DNA of 64,000 nucleotides, taken from Diphasiastrum complanatum. Taxonomy: Eukaryota > Streptophyta > Lycopodiopsida > Lycopodiales > Lycopodiaceae. A program made the translations under genes and the position numbers. The stretch lies in contig CM055092.1 in the NCBI GenBank assembly GCA_029204225.1, forward strand, positions 86,352,032 through 86,416,031, read 5' to 3'. Below the pieces are notes generated by a model that ran no database searches, was not told where the DNA came from, and worked only from the letters and a program-made list of their open reading frames with translations. Each line of letters begins with the position of its first letter. The stretch's first letter is position 1. Positions 47,940 to 59,540 of the stretch are shown here, piece after piece.

Positions 47940-48956
47940 TCTAACGAAAATGTAAACGATAATGTTGTTTTGTGGCATAGTCGATTTGGACACGTGAATA
48001 CAAGATCACTTTCCTATATGTGTTGTAATAACTTAGTTGATGGGTTGTATTTCCCTTCTTCATTAGATAGGAAATCTTTCTTTTGTGAATCATGCGTCTA
48101 TGGCAAGCACTCTAGAAGCAAGTTTCCCAAATCACATTCCATCAAAACAGAGCATGTATTGGATCTTGTACATAGCGACCTTTGTGGTCCAATGCCAACT
48201 CCGTCCTTAGGATATGCAATCTATTTTATCACTTTCATAGATGATTATTCTAGATGGTCTACAATCATGTTCATTAAGCACAAATCTGAAGCCTTTGAAT
48301 GCTTCAAGAGATTCAAGGCCACGGCTGAGGCACAAACGTCTACAAAAGTGAAGGAACTCCGAATTGATGGTGGCAGCAAATACCTCTCTAATGAGATGTC
48401 TGACTACATGGCTGAACATGGTATTAGAAGATAGTTCACCACTTCCTATTCACCTCAACAGAATGAGATTGCAGAAAGGAAGAATCGAACTCTTCTCAAC
48501 TCAGCCAGATCCATGCTACGTCCAACACACCAACCTACGAAGTTCTAGGCAGAAGCTACTACCACAACTTGTTACGTGCAAAACAGATCCAGCACCAAAG
48601 CCGTCAACAACAAAACTCCTCATGAAGTTTGGCATGGGCAGAAGCCTAGTGTCAGCTATTTAAAAATCTTTGGTTGTATATGTTTTGCTCACATTCCTAA
48701 ACAACTTAGGAAGAAACTGAATCATAGGACAAATGAATGTATTTTCATTGGCTATCCTGATGAACATAAAGCTTATAAAGTTTATGGTTCATCCATCAAT
48801 GTAGTATTTGTCTCTAGGGATGTAATATTTCAAGAACATACATACTATGATTTCAAACAGCCATCGATAAACGATGCTATGTCATTTCATCCTATTTTAC
48901 GTAGCATGGATTCTTCCAACGTTGATGTTCCACCAGAGCCTAGCCGAAGCAATTAA
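47940..48956 (+). pseudogene. copia-C integrase
   Basis: HHCC finger: 'WHSRFGHVN' and 'CESCVYGKH' (47970-48110), intact. Core: 'HSDLCGPM' with the first Asp, 'LRIDGGSKY' with the second Asp in an altered context (RSDNGGEY in relatives), and after a TAG at 48433 'NEIAERKNRT' with the Glu. A TAG at 48547 replaces Trp in 'FWAEA'. The C-terminal 'ECIFIGYPDEHKAYKV' is open in 48576-48956. Confidence 0.83.
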
Positions 48957-49860
48957 CTCCAAGGATGTTGTGAAGTGGCAAGAAGCTATGGAAAGCTAGT
49001 ACAACTCACTTTTGACGAACCAGACCTGGACACTGGTTGACTTTTCCACTCACAAGAGAGTTATCGACAACAAGTGAATCTTCAAGAAGAAGGTCAACTC
49101 TGATGGTTCCATTGCTAAATGGAAAGCACGACTGGTGGCTAAAGGATTCACTAAAGTCCAAGGAGTGGATTATCAAGAAATCTTCAGTCCTGTCACCAAG
49201 ATGCAGTCAATTAGGACTTTGATTACGTTAGTAGCCGCAGAAGACCTTGAAATGCACCAAATGGATGTCAAGACAACATTTCTCAATGGCAACATCGAAG
49301 AGGAGCTGTATACCTTCCAACATGAAGGATTCGAATCAAAGACCAAGAGCACAAAGTGTGCAAGCTGCACAAAGTAATCTATGGTCTGAAATAGGCCGCA
49401 AGAGCTTGGTTTGATAGAATCAACTCTATTCTCACTCAATTGGGATTTGCAAACAATTCAGCTGACTGTAATGTTTATTCGAAGCATATAGGCATCAATT
49501 TCGTTCACATAGCTCTTTACATAGATGATGCATTTATTTTGTCTAACGATACTAAAGAGTGATCTGTCAAAGGAATTTGACATGATTGATTTAGGAGCTG
49601 TCCATTCTTTGCTAGGAATTCACATTACTAGAAATAGGCTTCAGAAGAAGATCTATTTAACCAACAGGCATATCTAAAAGGCATTTTAGAAAAGTTTCAT
49701 ATGTCTGATTGCAAACCAATTGATACTCCAATGGATCCAAATATAGTATTGACTAAACCTACTTGTTTTTTATAGTGAAGTACTCGACATAGCGAAGTAC
49801 CCTTATCATTCACTAATAGAATCTTTGATGTATGCAATGTTGTGTACTAGACTAGATTTA
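48957..49860 (+). pseudogene. copia-C reverse transcriptase
   Basis: Blocks: 'WQEAMES' then a stop, 'VIDNK' then a stop in place of Trp, 'KARLVAKGFTKVQGVDYQE' at 49120-49180, 'MDVKTTFLNGNIEEELY' near 49262-49315, a frame slip near 49340, 'VYGLK' with a TAG, and the catalytic 'LYIDDAFIL' near 49515-49545 with both Asp kept. Several nonsense changes are consistent with C-to-T decay. Confidence 0.82.
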
Positions 49861-50449
49861 GCATACACTATTAGCACGTTAAGTCAATTCATGTCTAATC
49901 CTAGGATCTCTCATTGGAAAGCATTAAAGAGAGTGATGAGATATATTCAGGGAAGTTTAGATGACATTTTATGTTATGATGGAGATGCTATCAACCCACT
50001 CATCCTGCGAGGCTACTCCAACTCAGATTGGGGAGGAACAGTCTCTACCAGAAAATCTACTCGTGGAACTCAAGGAAGCACAAATCAGTTGCACTTTCTT
50101 CGACCGAGGCAGAGTACATCGCAGTATGTCAAGCTTCAAAGAAGCTGTATGGATCAGGTTGTTACTTCACGACTTACATCACACTCAGTTCAATGCTACC
50201 ACCATTATATATGACAATTTGAGCTGTATTTCACTGTCATTGAATCCCAAATTTCATGGCAAATCCAAGCACATAGAAATCAAGTATCATTTCATTCGGA
50301 CGAAAGTTTTCTCAGGGCAAGTGATCTTTCAATACTGCTCAACAACAGAAATGGTCACAGACATCTTCACCAAGGCGCTTCCCAGGATCAAGCATCAGGA
50401 GTTCTTCAACATGCTGAACCTGACGAAGATACCAAGGCACCAACCGTGA
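49861..50449 (+). pseudogene. copia-C RNase H
   Basis: 'SNPRISHWKALKRVMRYIQGS' leads to 'GYSNSDWGGTVSTRKST', where the first acidic Asp reads Asn. After a deletion or shift near 50065, 'SVALSSTEAEYIAV' lies in the frame 50028-50222 and 'HGKSKHIEIKYHFIRTKV' with 'DIFTKALP' in the frame 49961-50449. Confidence 0.82.
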
Positions 50450-50452
50450 CCT

Positions 50453-50461
50453 TAAGGGGGA
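50453..50461 (+). promoter_or_regulatory. copia-C polypurine tract
   Basis: TAAGGGGGA directly before the LTR start. The first LTR bases read TATTGG instead of TGTTGG, a single G-to-A change in the terminal TG. Confidence 0.82.
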
Positions 50462-50462
50462 C

Positions 50463-51110
50463 TATTGGAAATTAAGCCCACAGTTGTCTCCTTGGAGAAT
50501 GACTAATGATTCTTCCTACACGTTTATTGATCATTGATCTAGGGTCAGGTGAAACCAACTTTGGTTCCACGTCTGCTCATCTGGTACCTGCAAGAATCAC
50601 AAACTTAGACTACAATGGGCTTCCGGCTAATCTCTAGCAAGGGGTAACCAATCTTGTCATAATTTCAAGTTCAAATGTTAAGTTTAATAACTTGAAGTCA
50701 TTAAAGACTTGGCCATCTTCAAGGACTTCTGCAAACTTGCATTTAGAACAAGTCTGTAGAAATACACTACTTTGGCGACAGTCTACAAAAATGAACTATG
50801 TTCGCGACAGTTTTGCGAAACTAGCATAGTTCAACAGTTTAAACTATTTCGCGACAGTTTCACAAAACTTGCAACAGCTCAAAAAGTCTAACTTGTGTAG
50901 TTCAAAAGTTCAATTGTTTTTAACACCTTCGTTTTTTTTGCATTTTTCCCAAAAAATGCAAAGAGAGAGAGAAAATTTCCGAAGGTCATCTATTTTCATG
51001 AGTTAAACTGTTTTAAAGACACCTTCGCCTTTTTTAAGGACACCTTCGGCTTTTTCGCAAAATCTCAAAAATTGAAAAAGATAAACTCTAGATATGGTGA
51101 CAAAGTGTCG
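50463..51110 (+). repeat. copia-C 3' LTR (right end uncertain)
   Basis: It starts TATTGGAAATTAAGCCCAC. Three GCGACAGT words lie at 50775, 50804 and 50851 in similar contexts. ACACCTTCG recurs at 50923, 51018 and 51040. A TTTGCATTTTT-CCC-AAAAAATGCAAA hairpin lies at about 50937-50962. Confidence 0.5.
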
Positions 51111-51118
51111 ACAGGAGC

Positions 51119-54100
51119 ATGTGTCAAAAGAAACGTCAAGAAAGCGTCATAATGATGTCTTCTTTGTCAACCAAGAGAAGCCATAGGACCACTATCAACC
51201 TCAAATATAAGAATGTAGGGAGAAAGAGGATTGTCCTAATAGTTCGAGATCATTTGATGACATTACCCTTGGATTGTAGTCTCGATGCAACACGAACTTG
51301 GAACAACAACCAAATGAAAACGTCACCCTCGCTTAATACTATGCAATTCCATATTAAGGGAATAAGGGGGTAGTGAGAAACTCATAAGAAGCCATGGGCT
51401 CTATAGTTTCGTGTCCTGATCTTTTGTTTTCTCTTCATAGTACTATAATTGTCACTGAAAAGCCCATAGTTGTTTTCCATTTTGTGAATTAACTGTTGAT
51501 ACAATTCATGATGCTCTTGACAGAGCCTCAAGCCTCTTCTCAAACTGATGGAGAATGACAAGAGTTGTGATGTCCTAGATGATACAGTTACAAAAAAAAC
51601 AAGATTGGAAGGTGGGTTGATCATAAAAACTGCAACAACATCCATGGAGACAGAAGTGCCACGGAGACACTATTTCCACCCAAACGTGAAGAAGGCCAAA
51701 GACAAGCCACCTCCACCTGCAAAACCCACTGTGAGTTTAGGGAAGTTCACAACATTGGAGAGTAGATATGCAAAATTAGATGCATACAAGAAAAAAATAA
51801 TGCGTCAAAACGATCCAGATAGAAAACAAAAGGTTGAGAGGAGACCTGGATAGACTGCAAAATGTCGAACTTGACCTGGAAGGAGAAAAAAAAAACAATG
51901 GTACAAAGATGCGCTACACCTTGAAAGGCAAGCAGCTATGCACCAAAGAGAAGAAATGCAGAATCTTAGAAAGAAGTTAGAGGAGGCAGAAAAAATAAAT
52001 TCAGAAAATCTTCGGGCTAAGTTGCTACTTTTGCCAACTAACACAACTACTTCTTTCATTAGCGACTCCCAAAGCTTTGAAGTATTTCAAACGAACATCC
52101 TATACATACCCTCATTGGTACCACCTATGTTCGATGCAGTGTATTGAAGAAGGGCCTCTTGTTCTAGCCAGACAAATCCTTTGTTGGGTTGGCCTATTAT
52201 TGAGGCAGACTTTTCTAGCTTTGCCGCAACATGCCGCACTCTGGAAAATTTCAATGAATCTTCTAAAAGCAGTGCGTGTGAGTGTGTTAGATTGGCCAGG
52301 TTCTATGCAAGCTATCTTCGATTGTGGTTCAAAAGACCCCTAGGCAAGAAAAATAGGCCCACATTGCAGTTGGATTGGTTTAATCCCAATTTCCCTATAC
52401 CAAAAGGCCAAGATTTTTTGCTGTACATAAAGATACGAGACTCTTCATCTACGGAAAAGAGGGTCTTTGGAGAGATGAGCATGGCTGGTTTCCTTGAGCA
52501 AGTTGATCCTATTTTTTTTTATAGCACGGATGGCTATATTGAAAGGATTGATATTTGTAGAGATTTCGTTGAATCTACATTAAAGCAGACATGAGTAACA
52601 GTTTTTATATGCTTATCTCGAATAGATGTACCGTCTACAGTGCATCACAAAGATCACTTGTCTTCCATGTTCTTCACATTTAACACCCAATCATACCATC
52701 TGATGTTTACCAATGTGTTGAGATCCACATTTCCAATGTGTGAGGAAATTTTGGCTGCTGATCCTACATTTAGGCCTACTCCTTGAAGCAAACAAGGTAG
52801 ACCTAATCCAGAATATGATATCCAACATAGGTGGAAAGATATGCAGGCAAAAATCTGTGTTCAAACCATGTATCCTGGAAGAGAAGGACTTTGTTTCAAA
52901 AATAATTGTTCCAAACTAATTTCGCATGTACAACAATGGGGAGACATTTTTTATGATTGTCATGTTGATGTGGTGGACGGACAACATAAAAGTTTGGTGC
53001 ACACTATGGAAGCTGTAAAGTCTATTTGGATTTTTGGTCTTAGAAAATATGGAATTGCAGAGTCATTTGTGAAGGCAAGTTACGAAGCTTGTTTGTATTG
53101 TCATGAAGTTCCTGCAAAAGTGCATGGTCAAAAATGTGTCATGAAGTATACACATGAATATATGGTGACAATGGACAAACTCCAAAAAAAGGTAGAGGGG
53201 ATAATTGTGGAGTATCGGGTGATGTTGGTTTTATTGAGGTCTAATGTAGAGGGTAAGATTGGGTGTCGCGTAAGGGACTACCTATGCCATAGGGGAAAGA
53301 GAAGGAATTCGCCACAAGGCTGCCATGTTGTTAGACGCAAAAGTTGTCGAGTGGGTTGCCCTTTTCGAATGAGTGTCACTATCCCAATTGAGATGAGAGG
53401 CATGGCACGTATTCAGCTATATGTCGTACATGAGTACCATTGGCCTGACTCAAAAGAAGATGTGTTGAACCGGCATCCACATCCCCTTGTGGTGCATGAG
53501 TGTGAAAAAGATCTACAAACATATAAGGAAGCAGCACAAATATCGAACGCTTCTGTCCAGCGTGCATTGTTCCTCCAAGCACAAGTCAGTGAGGCAGACC
53601 AGGCATGTTTTAGATTTTTCCTCATACCAAAGGAGATATCCCAATTATCTTACAGACTTTGTACAAAAGGTAATTCGATGTGTGGGTTTAGGGTCTTGAA
53701 AGTTTTCATGTGCGACATTTTATGCCATGTTTTGTTGTGTACATTTGTGAATAATGAAGTGTACCATTATCAAATGCATTGAGCTCCGATGATTGGAGGA
53801 GCTTGAATTTGGAGGCACAACAATTGCTTTCGTGTCGTAAGGTACATTGTTTGTCCATTTTAAAAATCACATTTAGCCAAAATAAACTAGGAAGTTTGCC
53901 TACAAGGCGTATTGTTTACTCTCTTTGATGCATTTTTTTGAGCAGGCAATCTTTTTTCAACCATACAACCCTTCACATGAAGAGGAAGCTAGGAGGCCAT
54001 TTGTACTGGTGATACAGGACCAATGGATGTTGAGTATTGCTCAACGCTTCTCTGAAAATAATGCTTGGGCTGTTGACTCAACATTCAAGACCAATCAATT

Positions 54101-54290
54101 TGATTTTTCTCTATTTGGGGCTATTCTCCCAAATCAGCTTGGTCACGCCATGCCAATATGGTTCATGATCTGTTCGGACGACAAAGGAATGCAGCATCAG
54201 AACATTGCATTGCGACTGACTTTATGTGCCGTTTTCAGTAGTCTTGGATGTATATGACCACGTGCAATCATCATAGACAAGTCCATCGTG
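51119..54290 (+). pseudogene. Second MULE-like transposase gene, decayed (MULE-2)
   Basis: Pieces on +: 51548-51853 (basic, Pro-rich N-terminus), 52181-52594 (no known motif; 'MSMAGFLEQVDPIFFYSTDGY'), 52841-53782 and 53925-54290. The 313-residue piece has, near residues 167-224, 'RRKSCRVGCPFRMSV' and 'VHEYHWPDSKEDVLNRHPHPLV', a Cys/His zinc-binding module like the FAR1/WRKY-GCM1-type N-terminus of MULEs. The last piece has 'WAVDSTFKTNQFDFSLFGAIL' with a catalytic Asp candidate, 'GHAMPIWFMICSDD' and, after a stop, 'RAIIIDKS'. The CxxH end and C-terminus are missing. It differs in sequence from MULE-1. Confidence 0.5.
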
Positions 54291-55209
54291 TGTTAAGCAC
54301 GATATTTTGAGCAAAGAAATGTGGTAAGCACGATATTTTGAGCAAGAAGATTGCAATTCTTCCGTATTGCTCTAAGTAAGTAATGCACGATGACTTTGGA
54401 GCTACAATATTTTTGTAGGATAATATTTGCTTGAGATTGAGAAATGCATTGTGTGTCTATTTATAGTGAGCATTGGAGCTTGGGAATTCTATGCCCTTGC
54501 ATTAGTAACGAGGGACCTCCTACCTGGGTTTGCTTGAAACTCAACTCAATGTCCTCAACCCACATCCTATTTGGCAAGTAAGATTTGCTATCTACTCCAG
54601 ACCTATCAAAATAATACGACGATTTGATATGCCAAGCCTAATCCAAGCTTGCAAATTGCAGGATTGTGAATGACATCGTTAATATGTTCACAGTTGAGAA
54701 GCCTGCTAAATCCATTGTTCAAATGATCAACGTCCAGGTTGGAATGTATATGAATTGCATTGCTCGTTGGCTTTAAAATTACTTGGTTATCGTTTAGTCA
54801 AACTTCATGTATCTCCTATATTGCCAAAATGATGATGTTCACTTTCAATTCATTGTGTGTGCCTCGAGTGTTGATGCAATGTTCTCAACAAAATGACTTT
54901 TTAGTTGCGGATGGCATACGATTCGCAATGGAAAACTTTTCTTTGAATGGCTAGATAGGACAAAATCTAATTTCAATTTGTCATTGGTACGCAACTTCAG
55001 CCCCAAACCAGATATCAAAAAAAAAATTCATTCTTTACATTAACAACCTCTAACAATATTAGGCTTGTGACATTATGCATGCTGGAGTACCCAAGTGAAT
55101 CTATTTATGATTTTCGACAAGAGATGATCGACATATTTCTAGAAAATTCTAAGAAAATCAGTTAGCCTCATGATTTGAGGTAAACCTTAAATCCTATACC
55201 ACATTTATT

Positions 55210-55298
<89 letters not shown>

Positions 55299-55954
55299 AC
55301 AACATTTGAGAAGTAGGAGAGACAGTTTACGATTTGTTTAGCATAAGGATTTTGAATGGGTGGAAATTTGAAAGAATGTGAAATTGATAAGAGGTACATA
55401 GGATCTGATTTTGGTGCAAGAAGTAGATATGAACACTTTGGTGCAATATGTAGATATGAACATGTGCAACAACATGAGTTATTGTATTGATGTTTTTTGT
55501 CTTAATGTTCATTTTTTTAGGGAACCATATTATCTCCAACTTGCACCAGAAATAGTCAACAAAGGCGAGAAAGACGTAATTAGAGCTCAACTGCATACGA
55601 CACATAACATTTAGTATAAGTTTGTAATTGATTTCACTTTGCATTCGCATCGATGCTATATTTTGAGCAAAGGTGAATGTAAACATGTGTTATTTCCAAT
55701 ACTAGTTTGTGAGAGGCGTTTGCCAACAATATGTTTCAATTAAAGAGAAAAAAAAAATAGATTAGCTGTTATATAAGTACTTATTACATGTTCATTTGAA
55801 TACATTGGTGATTGTCATCAGAATACATCAAATTTATATTTCAATAACCTTTTTGGTTATTTGCTTATTTACACAATGGATATTCATAAGGATATTTTCT
55901 GCATGAGATAGTCAATTGTTTATCATTTTAGCAAGATCTCACTAATATTTGCAT
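54291..55954. other. No gene seen
   Basis: AT-rich flank of MULE-2. AAGCACGATATTTTGAGCAA occurs twice (about 54296 and 54326), a short local duplication. The GA array at 55213-55296 lies here. Confidence 0.45.
55213..55296. repeat. (GA)n microsatellite
   Basis: 84 bp of uninterrupted GA. Confidence 0.97.
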
Positions 55955-56060
55955 GCAGGTACAGAGGTTGCCTGGTGGGCATGCCACATTTTGGTTTTGC
56001 TTGGGGTTCGATTCCCCATTAGCCTTGCATGGTCCTTGCTCACTAGTTGATTTAAACCCC
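55955..56060 (+). mobile_element. Possible tRNA-derived SINE head (Pol III A and B boxes)
   Basis: The A-box-like TTGCCTGGTGG at 55968-55978 and a perfect B box GGTTCGATTCC at 56005-56015 are spaced as in tRNA-derived SINEs. The B box is in a GGGG...CCCC stem. No acceptor stem or anticodon arm is formed, so it is not a tRNA gene. The SINE body and tail are not defined. Confidence 0.45.
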
Positions 56061-56094
56061 TGATTTTTTTCAAACTTTTATTTGCTAATACCTT

Positions 56095-56560
56095 CCATCT
56101 CGCTCCAACGGTTTATCCAGTCTTCTACAACTTCTATGCTGTTAATTTTTTATTATCAAAAGAAATTTCCGGTTAGCCCCCCAAGTTGTAAGAGTTAATA
56201 GCTTATACTTACTTAAAATAGATTTTGCATTTGTTTATTACACTGTTATTGCCCAATGAAGTTCAAAAAAACCGCTTTCCACGAAGTTTGCAGAACTAAG
56301 GGTGTCATCACTAACGATGATGCCGAGTGAATTTCGGTGTTCACCCCCACCTGAACTTCATCTCTGTCCATTTGCTTGAAAAACTGAAATTTTACGTCCA
56401 GTTAACCCATTCATAACGGGTATGAAGCATTGTTAGAAAAAACACTGTTTCAATAGACTTACGTGCTTTGGTTTACCCATTATACTAATGAATTTTCAAA
56501 TGGTTTAAGCAATAACAGTTCCTAAAATACATCATAATGCTTTGAAATCTAATTAGCATT
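56095..56560 (-). pseudogene. Second gypsy-B gag N-terminus scrap
   Basis: Base-for-base similarity to 15580-16060 is visible: GTTTATCCAGTCTTC, AAATAGATTTTGCATTTGTTTAT, GGGTGTCATCACT, CTCTGTCCATTTGCTTG and CATTCATAACGGGTAT occur in the same order. The frame is destroyed by indels. It joins a GA-bearing leader to the right. Confidence 0.8.
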
Positions 56561-56928
56561 GCTCATGGAAAAAATTAACTGTTTTGACATTTTTCTAGTC
56601 CAAACGACTCAGAAAAGATGCTTATGAAAAAAAGAACAATTTTTACTAAAACCAAAAAAACCACATAAGAAAAAACCATCCAACCCAGCCCTGCACCTCA
56701 CCTTCCTACCAACCATACCCGAAACATAAGTTTACATGAAAAAACTTAAAGCTTCCCCAGCCACCCCCCCCCCCCCCCCCAAAACAACTCAACTCTCACA
56801 CGCGTTGAGCATGAAAACATGCACTCCACGCGTTTTCATCCCATCTACGGGTCACTCCAGTTCCCTCTCATTCTCAGATTTCAGCAGATTTAGAAGAGAA
56901 AAAGGAAGCGAGGGCCAACCCGCGATAG

Positions 56929-56972
<44 letters not shown>

Positions 56973-57330
56973 AATGGCAGCCCTGGAGGCGCACTTCTCC
57001 TCCCTCCTTTCCTGATCAAAGCCGTGGAGGATTAAAAAGGCACGCTGGAGGGTGCCTTTCTGGCAGCCAAAATTTGGCATTTTCCTAGTTGTTCAAGTTT
57101 CTATGAATGCAGGAAGCTTTTGGGCATTAATTTCTACTGTTTGTTGGCAGATTACCTCTTCTTCAAGGGCGATTTCACAGATGTTTCAAACTCCTAAAGC
57201 CTGAGCTTTGTTTTCAATAGGAAACAAAAGTTCAGCCAATCATAAATCATTGTTTTATATGCAAAATTCACCTTCTACTGTTGTTTTTGCAGTAAGGATT
57301 GCTTTAGGTCCTTTTGAAGCTTGCTTATTG
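56561..57330 (-). other. gypsy-B leader remnant with poly-C and (GA)n
   Basis: Continues the second gypsy-B copy. A 17-base C run is at 56764-56780 and a GA array at 56931-56971, the latter in the position of the array at 16132-16270. No coding signal. Confidence 0.6.
56931..56971. repeat. (GA)n microsatellite
   Basis: 41 bp of GA in the leader of the second gypsy-B copy. Confidence 0.96.
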
Positions 57331-57331
57331 T

Positions 57332-57994
57332 TGTAAAGCTGACTCAGGTGCACCCAACGTGCCCTGTAAGACTCTAAGGGGTGACACTCCCTAAGGTCCC
57401 AGAGCAAGTTAGAACGTCAAGGACTGAGCCTCCGACCTGTGGTGAGCCAGTCAAGTAGTCACAAGTCATGAGCTAGCTCTGGAGCTCGAGTCATGGCCTA
57501 GTCAGGAAGCAAGTTGATTCTGCCACCGGAACGGCTCCCGGGACCCATGTTCGGGAGCCAGACTGATTCTGCCAGGCTTGCCAGGCTTAATCAGCAAAAT
57601 AAAAACTAAGTCCCAAAAAGCGTGCTTTACCATAAAGCACTATGTTTCAGAACAGAGGGGGTGCACCGAATCACAGCAGAACTATAGGGGGAGTCCGGCA
57701 GACAGAAACTTGGGCAGCTCAACCAGCGCCAGGAATCCAGTCGCCAGGTCTCAGCTCCCTCTACCAGCACGAGCCAGGCACAATGCCCAGCACGTGTTGG
57801 TGAGACCGGTCAGTCTATGTATGAATGTAACCTCTTCCAAATCTAATAAAGTTGATCCTTGGGGATGATTACCATTTCGGTTTCGCCTCCGGGACTGGTC
57901 CAAGTGGAAGGACCCTTACTACAACCTTTTTGCGTCGCTGGCGCCTAAGGGTCCCTGTCATCGACATGGGGCTTGCCGCTATGCCAATTAGTCA
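57332..57994 (+). repeat. Possible GC-richer LTR
   Basis: The block is clearly richer in G and C than its surroundings, contains an AATAAA signal at about 57844-57850, and is followed by PBS-like words TGGCGCC (57939) and TTTGGCGACC (57996-58005). The second follows a CA end at 57993-57994. No partner LTR or pol domain was found, so this is tentative. Confidence 0.3.
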
Positions 57995-59540
57995 GTTTGG
58001 CGACCACTATGCCTTGGGTTTCATGTGTGGCTTGTCTTTGCCTTTGGTTACCTTTTGGGGACGGATTTTGAGTTGGCTTTCGGGTTGGTTGGGATTCCAG
58101 TTTTCTTAAGTCTGAATGGTTAAGCTTGTTACGTTTCTGAGTTGGCTTTTACGTAAGTGCATGATGGATGAATGTTAGACTTAAGCGCGTGTTGGGGAAA
58201 TCGCTCAAGTCCCAGCGCCCTTTGAGGCGCCGGCGCAACACTTATCCTTTAGTTTGTTGCTTGTGATACAAGGAGCTGTTGGCTCGAAAAGGAACCTTTC
58301 TTTCGAAGGCCGACACCATCAAACAAAGAGGACTACAGAATCTGTGGGGCGGATTCGCAGTTCAAGTACTCGCACGTGAATGGCAACGAAATGACTGGAT
58401 GTTTGTGCAAAGGATGGATGACTAGCCTGTTTCTTGGGTTAGTTTCATTTGCGACGACGCCCACCAGATGCAAGCAAGAAGTCAAAAGCTGGAAAGAGCA
58501 ATTTCAGGGGAGATCTTCTATGGAGCAGTTGGTCTTCATTTGGGATGGCTACCTTCGGAACTGAAACTCACTGAGCATGGGTGATATCCAGTATCAGTTG
58601 GGTTTTTCCTCAAAGGTAGAAAAGACTAGGATCTTCTTCAGAGATTGGCAACAAGTTGGATCAAGCCATAATCCTAGCGGATCAAGTGTTGGAAAGGCTT
58701 TTTGTCTAAGAACTTTACTCTAAGTCCGGTCAGTTGATTTTATAAGTGGAGGGGAACTATCACACACACCTCTCTCTTGGGACAAATTTTGAATGAAAGT
58801 TGATCAAAACGGGGGCAAATTCAAGGTGACCTAGCCATACTCACACGAGGAGACTGGCAAACTTTGGACCTAATAAGTTGACAAGTTTTTGTTGTGGAAA
58901 GGAAAGCTTGTTATAGGCTTTCTCTAGACCAGCAATGATGAGGAGACATAATGAGTACGCTGACTTATGTCACGTGTAAAGCAACTGATCAACAAAAGAA
59001 AAGTTGAGTCTTGCACGAGAGACTTGGTACTTCGAACGAACGCTATGGGACAGTTCGTATTGAAATCGGACTAGTGCAAACTTTGGGTGCATGTGTCTGA
59101 TTCAAAGAGAGCATACATGTTTATGGCTGTCTAGTCTGGTGTGGCGTCAGGTTGGCTTCCATCGCTCGTGACGAAGTTTTCAGTTGGTTAAGTCTGATGT
59201 AAGTCAGACTGCTTGCTTGGAATGGATGTTACTCATTTGTAACAAAGCTTCGAGTTGGTTAAGTTTGATGTATGTCGGGCGGCTTGCTTGGAGGGAAGTC
59301 ACCCACATCGAGACCCCCCCATCTGGCATGGCACCAGGTTGGATCTCAATGTTGGTTTCGGAACTTCAAGTTGGTTAAGTCTGATTGTTGTTGGCGAGTT
59401 GGATGCTTGTATGTCAAGTGAGTTTGGATGGCAAGAGTTGAAGGCTGGGAAGCTAAGTCGTGGTTCTGGGCTCCCTTTGGGATGCCTGCGCTACAGGGTG
59501 GGTGTCAATGAAAAAACAACTAATGTTTGTGTGTGAGGAA
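57995..59540 (+). other. No gene seen; imperfect repeats with AGTTGGTTAAGT
   Basis: Could be the interior of a non-coding LTR derivative. AGTTGGTTAAGT(C/T)TGAT recurs at 59182, 59253 and 59369, and the first two sit in a degenerate unit of about 70 bp with GCTTGCTTGGA. Confidence 0.4.

Larger units (their letters stand above)
47216..51110 (+). mobile_element. Ty1/copia element copia-C, 5'-deleted
   Basis: Order on +: TATA-like LTR scrap, gag end with knuckle, protease, integrase, RT, RNase H, PPT and 3' LTR. Most of gag is missing: a TATATAGAG promoter-like run at 47230-47238 lies only about 30 bp before gag C-terminal sequence. The 3' LTR starts at 50463; its end is not defined by a second copy and is placed near 51110 only because a MULE-like region begins there. 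Confidence 0.78.

Noticed and set aside
55965-56020. tRNA gene
   Set aside because: A and B boxes are present but there is no paired acceptor stem, anticodon arm or conserved anticodon loop.
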